From an uncultured Collinsella sp. (GTDB lineage: Bacteria > Actinomycetota > Coriobacteriia > Coriobacteriales > Coriobacteriaceae): a DNA stretch of 8,703 nt. The stretch is taken from positions 1 through 8,703 of the forward strand of contig USHS01000040.1 in the NCBI GenBank assembly GCA_900554585.1. Direction: 5' to 3'. The translations under genes and the position numbers were made by a program. Below the pieces are notes generated by a model. The model did no database searches. It was not told the origin of the DNA and worked only from the letters and a program-made list of their open reading frames with translations. Of the stretch, positions 1 through 8,304 are shown one piece after another (position 1 is the first letter of the stretch; the number at the start of each line of letters is the position of its first letter).

Positions 1-35
1 AAAAGTATTAGACCTCGATTTACAAGCCACTCAAT

Positions 36-62
36 GTGGCAAAAGGGCTGTCCCTTTGTCAC
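36..62 (-). terminator. Hairpin terminator or repeat element after the ABC transporter gene
   Basis: Read on the minus strand, one base after the TAA stop, the sequence is GTGAC-AAAGGG-ACAG-CCCTTTT-GCCAC. It forms an imperfect hairpin with a 4-base loop and no long T-tract. A second short inverted repeat, gccac/gtggc (26-30 and 36-40), shares one arm with it, so the two stems exclude each other. The position right after the stop codon fits transcript termination or 3'-end protection. The AAAGGG/CCCTTT core is, from memory, common at gene ends in Coriobacteria, which would make this a dispersed repeat. Confidence 0.6.
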
Positions 63-63
63 A

Positions 64-3318
<3,255 letters not shown>

Positions 3319-3327
3319 GGACGGCAA

Positions 3328-3335
3328 CCTCTCCT
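3328..3335 (-). promoter_or_regulatory. Ribosome binding site of the ABC transporter gene
   Basis: AGGAGAGG on the minus strand, 9 bases before the ATG at 3318. It fixes the start and excludes the longer GTG reading from 3345. I see no convincing -35/-10 pair in 3336-3460; TAGAGT at 3390-3395 is the only -10-like sequence and has no good -35. Confidence 0.7.
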
Positions 3336-3470
3336 GCGCAGGCACCCTGCCCGCTCTCCCCCGCCGTTCGTATTCGACGCGTTTGTCCTACTCTATCCCC
3401 ATTTTTCACCGACACCAGTGAGGAATGTAGGGAACCGCGCCAAAAAACGAACGGGACGACGCCCAATCAA

Positions 3471-3493
3471 AACCACCCCTAAAAGGGGTGGTT
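3471..3493 (-). terminator. Right-end hairpin of the IS element, possible tnpA terminator
   Basis: A perfect 10-base inverted repeat (aaccacccct / aggggtggtt) with a 3-base loop. On the minus strand the second arm runs into TTTTGATT, so it could also stop tnpA transcription before the ABC transporter gene. Its stem begins with the same CCACCC as the left-end hairpin, which supports a role as the TnpA recognition hairpin. Confidence 0.65.
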
Positions 3494-3603
3494 TGCTCTT
3501 AGGGTATAACCCTTGGATTTCCGGCACGCGTCTAAAGGCGCCGGCCCTCACGGGGTTCGGGCCGCACTGCAGATTGACCCGTGACGGGCCGGTCAAACCG
3601 GCG

Positions 3604-4074
3604 CTATTTACGCCCCGGCCCCCTATCGAAGGGGTCCTCGTACTCCTTGACGCTCAGCCGGTCGATCGCGATGTCGGCCTTCTCCTGCTCCCGGATGTAC
3701 TTCGCGATGGTGGCCTCGTTCAGGCCGACGGTGGACACGCAGTAGCCCTCGGCCCAGAACTTCCTGTTGCCGAACTCGTACTTCATGTTCGCGTGCTTGT
3801 CGAATATCATCAGCGAGCTCTTCCCCTTCGGGTAGCCCATCACGCTCGATACGCTGTACTTCGGCGGTATCGCCAACAGCATGTGGACGTGGTCGGGCAT
3901 CAGGTGCCCCTCGATGATCTCTATCCCCTTGTACTGGCAGAGCTTCCTGAAGATCTCCCCAAGGTCGGACCTTATTTGGTTGTAGATGACTTTGCGCCTA
4001 TACTTCGGCGTGAACACGACGTGGTACTTGCACATCCACTTCGTGTGCGACAGGCTGTAGGCCTTCTGGGCCAT
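3604..4074 (-). CDS. tnpA: IS200-type Y1 HUH transposase TnpA
   Basis: This 156-residue protein matches the usual length of IS200/IS605 TnpA (about 130-160). The HUH metal-binding pair is His62-Val63-His64 in the stretch PDHVHML. The catalytic tyrosine is most likely Tyr126 in AKYIREQE, in the final helix with Gln130. Other family markers are YHVVFTPKYRRK near residue 17 and GKSSLMIF near residue 84. TnpA nicks and joins single-stranded ends through a 5'-phosphotyrosine. The ATG at 4074 starts the conserved domain (MAQKAYSLSHTKW). A longer reading from 4215 would add 47 residues translated from the structured left end of the element, so it is rejected. Only a weak Shine-Dalgarno-like GAGAGGG lies upstream, consistent with the poor translation typical of these genes. 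No frameshift or missing catalytic residue is visible, so the enzyme may be active. Confidence 0.93.
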   Translation of the reverse strand: MAQKAYSLSHTKWMCKYHVVFTPKYRRKVIYNQIRSDLGEIFRKLCQYKGIEIIEGHLMPDHVHMLLAIPPKYSVSSVMGYPKGKSSLMIFDKHANMKYEFGNRKFWAEGYCVSTVGLNEATIAKYIREQEKADIAIDRLSVKEYEDPFDRGPGRK

Positions 4075-4142
4075 ACGCCACCACCGCCCTCTCGACTCGG
4101 ATTCCTTGCGGCCTGAACAATCGCAAGTGTCCGGCGAGGGGG

Positions 4143-4209
4143 CGGCTTTGTAAAGCCGTTTGGCCCCACCCGCATAGCGGGTGGTTTCTGATGCGGCGCG
4201 CTGCGCGCC
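4143..4209 (-). repeat. Left-end hairpin cluster of the IS element
   Basis: Three consecutive inverted repeats precede tnpA: ggcgcg/cgcgcc (4195-4209), ccacccgc/gcgggtgg with a 3-base loop (4166-4184) and cggcttt/aaagccg (4143-4158). The middle one resembles the right-end hairpin and is the likely TnpA binding site. The others may act as a transcription block or fold the leader of tnpA, as described for IS200 itself; that role here is inferred. Confidence 0.6.
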
Positions 4210-4229
4210 CCGCACAGGCTAAAGCCCGT

Positions 4230-4257
4230 AAAAAAAGAGGCCCCAAGTGGGGCCTCT
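4230..4257 (-). terminator. Rho-independent terminator of the thioredoxin-like operon
   Basis: On the minus strand AGAGGCCCC-ACTT-GGGGCCTCT is followed directly by seven Ts (4236-4230). The 9-base perfect stem, 4-base loop and T-tract make a textbook terminator, about 80 bases after the TAA of the lipoprotein gene. The interval 4258-4336 holds only a small gcgga/tccgc hairpin (4285-4298). Confidence 0.92.
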
Positions 4258-4336
4258 ATATGGTGGAGCTTATCTTGAAAGGCAGCGGACTACTCCGCAC
4301 AGCGACACACGATCCTCGCGATGCTTTACGTGTTTT

Positions 4337-5308
4337 TTACTGCTCGCTATTCGCAATCGCCTGGTCGATAAGTTTGTTGAGTGCTGCGCGCTGCTCGGCG
4401 GAGCTGATGGCTCCCACGATGGGCTCCCCTACGATGTTGCCATTCTGATCGATGACATACGTTGTCGGGAACGAGAACAAATTTGACGTAAACTTACCGG
4501 CCTCGCTATCCGACTTGAACCAGATGTTCTTATATGTCACGCCCTTCTTGCTCAACACGTCCTTGGCATCTGCAATCTCGCCCTTGTTGCCATCGAGCGT
4601 AAAGGAATTGACACCCACGACTTGGCCGCCCTTCTCGGCAAGCTCCTGATTCAGTTTCTCAAGATCGCCCAGCTCGCCCACGCACGGCTTGCAAGTAGTG
4701 AACCAGAAGTTCATGACGGTGACCTTGTTCTTAGAGAACAGCTCGTCGCTGTTCACGTCGTTGCCATCCAGGTCCTTGCCCGTAAAGCTGGGGAACTTCG
4801 TCGCCTCGCTCGAAGCATTGGCACCAGCCGTCATGCCAGCGGTCGAAGCGTCGACGCTCTCGCCTGCACTCGGCGTGCTTCCACAGCCGGGGAACTCCTT
4901 CTCCAGGCTCTCGAGCTTGTCCTCGATCTCCTTGATCTGCTGTGCACCGGCCTTGAGCGTCTTAAGCTCATCCGCCGTGAACTCATCCTTGGCGCCGTCG
5001 ATGGTCTTGAGCAGAAAATCGCCGTAATTGCTGCCATCCTCAATCATTGCCGAGTCTTTATTTGCCGCATTGAATACCTTTTCCCACAGCGCGTTATCAC
5101 TCGAAAAGATCTCGTTCTCCTTCTGCATGAGCTTCGCATACAGCTCGGCGGCCTCGTCGGCATTGGCCGGCTTCTGCGCAGTAAGCTCTGCGATCTTAGG
5201 ATCGGAGCTCGCAGATTCGCTCGCATTGCCACCGGGCGCCGAACATGCCACAAGGCACAAGGCCAATACCGGCACCATAAACAGGGCCGCAATCTTAGAA
5301 AGCTTCAT
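4337..5308 (-). CDS. TlpA-family thioredoxin-like lipoprotein
   Basis: The 323-residue protein starts with a lipoprotein signal peptide: basic MKLSK, a hydrophobic core, then lipobox LVAC with Cys22 as the lipidation site. It should therefore be anchored on the outer face of the membrane. Residues about 35-140 form an acidic, helix-rich region of no family I recognise, followed by a flexible Ser/Gly/Ala linker (142-170) containing Cys142. The C-terminal domain (about 171-318) is a TlpA/ResA-type thioredoxin fold: active site C206-K-P-C209 after FWFTT and cis-proline Pro281 in FPTTYVID. It should reduce or exchange extracytoplasmic disulfides. The start at 5308 is chosen because GGAGGA (5315-5320) lies 6 bases upstream; the ATG at 5314 directly abuts that site. 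It is the last gene of the operon, 29 bases after the polyferredoxin gene, and no ccdA or dsbD is nearby. Confidence 0.92.
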   Translation of the reverse strand: MKLSKIAALFMVPVLALCLVACSAPGGNASESASSDPKIAELTAQKPANADEAAELYAKLMQKENEIFSSDNALWEKVFNAANKDSAMIEDGSNYGDFLLKTIDGAKDEFTADELKTLKAGAQQIKEIEDKLESLEKEFPGCGSTPSAGESVDASTAGMTAGANASSEATKFPSFTGKDLDGNDVNSDELFSKNKVTVMNFWFTTCKPCVGELGDLEKLNQELAEKGGQVVGVNSFTLDGNKGEIADAKDVLSKKGVTYKNIWFKSDSEAGKFTSNLFSFPTTYVIDQNGNIVGEPIVGAISSAEQRAALNKLIDQAIANSEQ

Positions 5309-5314
5309 GGTCAT

Positions 5315-5320
5315 TCCTCC
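5315..5320 (-). promoter_or_regulatory. Ribosome binding site deciding the lipoprotein start
   Basis: GGAGGA lies 6 bases before the ATG at 5308 and directly touches the ATG at 5314. Ribosome spacing therefore favours the downstream ATG, giving MKLSKIAALF rather than MTMKLSK. Confidence 0.8.
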
Positions 5321-5337
5321 GTTTTGTCGAAGCTTGT

Positions 5338-6240
5338 TTACTTTTTATCGGCGGTCAAGGGAAGCTTTTCCGCCGACACATCCAGGCCATAGCGATAGCT
5401 GATGGCATCGACAGGACAGGCCCCGATGCACTTTCCGCACCGGATACATTCGGCATGATTGGGCGCACGGACCACATCAACGTCCATCTGACAAACCTTT
5501 GAGCACTTGCCGCACGAGACGCATTTGCACGCGTCAACCTGAATCCCCAGTAGGGACACCCTATTCATGAGCGCATAGAATGCGCCGAGTGGACAAATCC
5601 ATTTGCAGAAGGGGCGGTAGAACAAAACGCTCAGCACTACCACGGCAATGAGAACGACAAGTTTCCAAGTAAAAAGATGTCCCAACGCAGATCGAATGCC
5701 GGCATTGGCAATGGCCAGCGGAATGGCGCCCTCGAGCACACCCTGCGGACAGATGTACTTACAAAAGAACGGGTCGCCCATGCCCACGTCGTTAACCACC
5801 AAGACGGGCAGCAGCACCACGGCAAACAGCAGCACGACGTACTTGATGTACGTGAGCGGCTTGAGCTTTTTCGTGGAGAACTTTTTGCCGGGAATCTTAT
5901 GAAGCAGTTCCTGCAGCCAGCCAAACGGGCACAAAAACCCGCATACAAATCGCCCCAGCAGCACGCCGAGCAAAATGAGCGTACCGGTAACGTAGTAGGA
6001 GAAGTTGAACTTGGATGAACCTACCACCGACTGGAACGACCCGATGGGGCACGCACCCGATGCCGCGGGGCACGAATAGCAATTAAGTCCAGGTACGCAG
6101 ACTGTTTTTCCCGCGCCCTGATAGATGCCGCCTTTGGCAAAGTTTGGCAGGTGAATGTTGGTGATGAGCGTTGCCGCCGCCTGAATGAATCCGCGAAATC
6201 GGGCCAAAACATGCGACGCAGTGTTTTCTCTTTTATCCAA
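5338..6240 (-). CDS. NapH-like 4Fe-4S membrane polyferredoxin
   Basis: The 300-residue membrane protein has three kinds of cysteine motif. Near the N-terminus there is a cluster Cys48, Cys54, Cys57, Cys64 (CVPGLNCYSCP..ACP). Three CxxxCP motifs follow at helix ends: C100/C104, C160/C164 and C212/C216, typical of NapH/RnfA-associated electron-transfer membrane proteins. Two classical ferredoxin clusters lie at the C-terminus: C240, C243, C246, C250 and C265, C268, C271, C275-Pro. Hydrophobic helices lie at about 83-98, 131-150 and 192-208. The family passes electrons between a quinol or ferredoxin pool and redox partners across the membrane. Here the likely acceptor is the downstream TlpA-like lipoprotein. 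The start is a TTG at 6240 overlapping the stop of the upstream small gene by eight bases, with GGAG (6251-6254) ten bases before it, suggesting translational coupling. The open frame extends to 6327, but that part is an out-of-frame shadow of the small gene. Confidence 0.88.
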   Translation of the reverse strand: MDKRENTASHVLARFRGFIQAAATLITNIHLPNFAKGGIYQGAGKTVCVPGLNCYSCPAASGACPIGSFQSVVGSSKFNFSYYVTGTLILLGVLLGRFVCGFLCPFGWLQELLHKIPGKKFSTKKLKPLTYIKYVVLLFAVVLLPVLVVNDVGMGDPFFCKYICPQGVLEGAIPLAIANAGIRSALGHLFTWKLVVLIAVVVLSVLFYRPFCKWICPLGAFYALMNRVSLLGIQVDACKCVSCGKCSKVCQMDVDVVRAPNHAECIRCGKCIGACPVDAISYRYGLDVSAEKLPLTADKK

Positions 6241-6379
6241 TTCCGATACACTCCAAGCACAGCCTAATCGCTTTGGCCAGCACGGCATCCGCCTCGCCAC
6301 GCATAACGCCAAAGCACACCATGGCAATTCCGACGATCAACAAAGCGACCTGTACCACGGGGTTTACCGCTTTGAACAA
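6233..6379 (-). CDS. CD1871A-family small CxxC membrane protein
   Basis: This 48-residue protein starts MFKAVNPVVQ and has one membrane helix (about 7-26), then RGEADAVLAKAIRLC and a terminal Cys41-x-x-Cys44 in the motif CLECIGIG. The pattern of helix, RGE.D.VL.KAI..C.ECIGIG is what I know as the CD1871A family of CXXC small proteins, found in clostridia and other anaerobes; function unknown. TTG at 6379 is chosen as start because AAAGGAG (6388-6394) lies 8 bases upstream. An in-frame GTG at 6388 overlaps that site. It is the first gene of the operon and its stop overlaps the polyferredoxin start, so the two are probably translated together. The vicinal cysteines next to a membrane helix suggest a dithiol electron carrier between the polyferredoxin and the TlpA-like lipoprotein, which is an inference. 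Its size and non-ATG start make it easy to miss. Confidence 0.85.
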   Translation of the reverse strand: MFKAVNPVVQVALLIVGIAMVCFGVMRGEADAVLAKAIRLCLECIGIG

Positions 6380-6387
6380 TCCGACCA

Positions 6388-6394
6388 CTCCTTT
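6388..6394 (-). promoter_or_regulatory. Ribosome binding site of the small CxxC protein gene
   Basis: AAAGGAG on the minus strand, 8 bases before the TTG at 6379. It supports translation of a gene that otherwise lacks an ATG. Confidence 0.7.
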
Positions 6395-6411
6395 CGTTAC
6401 GCGACCATTGG

Positions 6412-6439
6412 ACCATATCGACTATAAAATCCGTGTTAA
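6412..6439 (-). promoter_or_regulatory. Candidate promoter of the redox operon
   Basis: On the minus strand TTAACA (6434-6439) and TATGGT (6412-6417) are separated by 16 bases. They match the TTGACA and TATAAT consensus at 5 and 4 of 6 positions. Transcription would start near 6405, about 25 bases before the TTG of the small gene. It overlaps the -10 of the divergent regulator genes. Confidence 0.45.
6423..6428 (+). promoter_or_regulatory. Candidate -10 of the two-component system operon
   Basis: TATAAA followed by AT lies 41 bases before the regulator ATG. No good -35 is found at 16-18 bases upstream, which fits an activator-dependent promoter. The same bases read TATAGT on the minus strand (6421-6426), an alternative -10 for the redox operon. 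Confidence 0.45.
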
Positions 6440-6457
6440 GCGCGATTTGGAATGTGC

Positions 6458-6463
6458 AAGGAG
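6458..6463 (+). promoter_or_regulatory. Ribosome binding site of the response regulator gene
   Basis: AAGGAG lies 6 bases before the ATG at 6470. This decides the start against the upstream in-frame ATG at 6452, which lies in front of the site. Confidence 0.8.
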
Positions 6464-6469
6464 ACTGCT

Positions 6470-7144
6470 ATGCGTATTTTGATCGTCGAAGACGAGCGAG
6501 CACTGTGCGATGCAATCGCGCGCAGCTTGCGAAACTTGGCGTACAGCGTTGACTGCTGTCACGATGGACAGGAGGCGCTCGACCTGCTGGGCGTCGAAGT
6601 CTTTGACCTCGTGGTGCTCGACCTCAACCTTCCCCGTATCGACGGCATGACCGTACTCAGGGAACTTAGGAAAACTGACTGCGAGACCAAGGTACTGATT
6701 CTGTCCGCACGTGGCGAAGTATCCGATAAAGTCGCCGGACTCGATGCCGGGGCCAACGACTACCTCACCAAGCCGTTTCATCTGGACGAGCTTGCGGCAA
6801 GGATTCGCAGCCTTACCCTCAGACGCTTTACGCAAAGCGACATAGTTTTAACCTGCAGAAAGCTCCGCTTTGACACCAAGACGCGCATCGCTTCCGTGGA
6901 CAGCGAGGCTTTATCTCTTACACGCAAGGAAACGGGAATCTTGGAATACCTGATGCTTAATCAGGGGCGTCCGGTAAGTCAAGAGGAGCTTATCGAGCAC
7001 GTTTGGGATAGCAGCGTGAACAGCTTTAGCAACGCAACCCGCGTTCACATCTCGTCACTCCGCAAAAAGCTGCGCAGCGCTTTGGGATACGACCCGATTC
7101 GCAATCGGATTGGAGAGGGCTACGTTATGGAGGATGGAGAATGA
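6470..7144 (+). CDS. OmpR/PhoB-family response regulator
   Basis: The 224-residue DNA-binding regulator has a receiver domain (1-118) with acidic pocket Glu7-Asp8, phospho-acceptor Asp51 in LVVLDLNLP, Ser79 in LILSARGE and Lys101 in YLTKPF. A winged-helix domain (about 125-222) follows, with the typical LSLTRKETGILEYL, the recognition-helix stretch ATRVHISSLRKKL and the wing RIGEGYVM. All catalytic positions are intact. Phosphorylation by the overlapping kinase gene should drive dimer binding to direct repeats in promoters. The start at 6470 follows from AAGGAG at 6458. The gene is transcribed away from the redox operon, with only about 90 bases between them, so autoregulation and control of the divergent operon from the same region are likely but not shown. 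It resembles QseB/PmrA-type regulators; the stimulus cannot be read from it. Confidence 0.95.
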   Translation: MRILIVEDERALCDAIARSLRNLAYSVDCCHDGQEALDLLGVEVFDLVVLDLNLPRIDGMTVLRELRKTDCETKVLILSARGEVSDKVAGLDAGANDYLTKPFHLDELAARIRSLTLRRFTQSDIVLTCRKLRFDTKTRIASVDSEALSLTRKETGILEYLMLNQGRPVSQEELIEHVWDSSVNSFSNATRVHISSLRKKLRSALGYDPIRNRIGEGYVMEDGE

Positions 7145-8280
7145 AAGGGCTTTCGCTGCAATGGCGCATAACGATTATGACGGCACTGCTCACGTGTGCG
7201 GCATGCGTGCTGACGAACTGCCTGGTCGGCTATACGGGCATGCGCTACATGGATGCCATCGGCAGCGACATCTCGGCCTTTAACGCAACCGGCGAAGATT
7301 CGCTCCAGGCGTTCGACCCAACGAAAGCAGCCCTCGATGACAAGGTCACGATCGTCGTAAACGACGCACAGGAGTCTTTTGGCACGACAGCCTGGTACAT
7401 CACGGCTGGAGTCACACTCCTTGGCGGCGCGCTGGCATACTTTGTGAGCGGCCGTGCACTCAAACCGCTACGGGCTTTTGCAGCTCAGGTTGAGCGTGTG
7501 CAACCTGACAACCTAAGCGAAATCAGACTCAATGAAGATGTGCCCACCGAGCTACAACGATGCAGCGCCTCTTTCAACGACATGATCGCTCGTCTTGGCG
7601 AAGGGTTCTCTGCACAGCGTCAGTTTACCGGCAACGCCGCACACGAGCTGCGCACCCCACTCGCCCTTATGCAAGCGCAGATTGAACTGTTTGTCTCCGA
7701 GCACCCCACATCGCAACCCCAAACAGCTGAGCTGCTCGACCTGTTACAAGAAGAAACCGAGCGGATGTCGCGAATGACCAAGGTGCTGCTTGAGATGAGT
7801 GAGCTCCGCAGCGTTCCTTGCGATGACGATGTGGAACTCGGTCCCCTGTCCGAAGAGGTCCTCACCGACCTTGCGCCACTTGCCGAAAATAAGGGCATAG
7901 CCCTCAATTGTGCTGGAGACGCTTTAGTAATCGGGAGCGACACGCTCCTCTATCGGCTGGTGTTTAACCTGGTCGAAAATGCCATCCGTTACAGCCGCCC
8001 CGGCTCGACTGTCAACGTCTCCATCTGCGATAACGACAGCCGCGTGTTCCTGCGAGTCGAGGACCAGGGCCCGGGAATACCCAAGCAGTACCGTGAGAGC
8101 ATCTTCCAACCGTTCTTTCGCCTGGATAAATCCCGCAGCAGGGCATACGGCGGCGCAGGACTCGGACTAGCGCTCGTTTGGGAGATTGCAGCTCTTCACG
8201 GTGGCACGGTAGAGGTCGAAGCAAGTTCCGAGAACGGAACCGTGATGCTCGTGACCCTCTCAAAGGGGGCCACCACGTGA
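7141..8280 (+). CDS. Membrane sensor histidine kinase
   Basis: The 379-residue kinase has a first membrane helix at about 11-31, a short extracytoplasmic loop of about 50 residues, a second helix at about 84-103 and a HAMP linker (about 104-155). The dimerisation/phosphoacceptor domain carries His168 in AAHELRTPLA. The ATPase domain has an N-box around Asn276-Asn280 (NLVENAIRYS), the G1 box D308-QGPGI, an F-box FFRLDKS and the G2 box GGAGLGLA at 337-344, so it should be active. The start overlaps the regulator stop as ATGA, the usual arrangement of translationally coupled partners. The small outer loop leaves little room for a ligand domain, suggesting sensing in or near the membrane. Cys19 and Cys22 form a CxxC within the first helix, with Cys27 nearby. 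The arginase-like remnant follows without any gap or terminator. Confidence 0.95.
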   Translation: MKGLSLQWRITIMTALLTCAACVLTNCLVGYTGMRYMDAIGSDISAFNATGEDSLQAFDPTKAALDDKVTIVVNDAQESFGTTAWYITAGVTLLGGALAYFVSGRALKPLRAFAAQVERVQPDNLSEIRLNEDVPTELQRCSASFNDMIARLGEGFSAQRQFTGNAAHELRTPLALMQAQIELFVSEHPTSQPQTAELLDLLQEETERMSRMTKVLLEMSELRSVPCDDDVELGPLSEEVLTDLAPLAENKGIALNCAGDALVIGSDTLLYRLVFNLVENAIRYSRPGSTVNVSICDNDSRVFLRVEDQGPGIPKQYRESIFQPFFRLDKSRSRAYGGAGLGLALVWEIAALHGGTVEVEASSENGTVMLVTLSKGATT

Positions 8281-8304
8281 TCCGACTGTCCAGGGGCCCC
8301 ACTC

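Larger units (their letters stand above)
3460..4227 (-). mobile_element. IS200-type insertion sequence (IS200/IS605 family, tnpA only)
   Basis: A single Y1 HUH transposase gene is bracketed by two similar hairpins that face the same way on the minus strand. The left end is AAA-CCACCCGC-TAT-GCGGGTGG (4166-4187). The right end is AACCACCCCT-TTT-AGGGGTGGTT (3471-3493). Subterminal hairpins rather than terminal inverted repeats are the hallmark of this family, which moves as single-stranded DNA and makes no target duplication. There is no tnpB, so this is the IS200 group. The outer limits are estimates: the left edge is placed just after the TTTTTTTAC that ends the upstream terminator, and the right edge a few bases past the right hairpin. 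A matching empty site would be needed to fix them. Confidence 0.75.

Noticed and set aside
4075..4215. Longer TnpA start at 4215
   Set aside because: The extra 47 residues are translated from the left-end hairpins of the IS element and precede the conserved domain start.
3420..4260. TnpB and guide RNA of an IS605-type element
   Set aside because: No second reading frame of suitable length or TnpB motif occurs inside the element; only tnpA is present.
4261..4336. Possible tRNA-like sequence with a gcgga/tccgc stem
   Set aside because: Only one 5-base stem forms; there is no cloverleaf, no TTCGA-type T-loop and no acceptor pairing on either strand.
4622..5392. 256-codon open frame on the plus strand opposite the lipoprotein gene
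   Set aside because: It is antisense to a gene with lipobox, CxxC and cis-proline, and is low-complexity Leu/Arg/Ala-rich with no ribosome binding site evidence.
6241..6327. Longer N-terminus of the polyferredoxin starting at 6327
   Set aside because: This stretch is the out-of-frame shadow of the 48-residue CxxC gene; the conserved part begins after the TTG at 6240.
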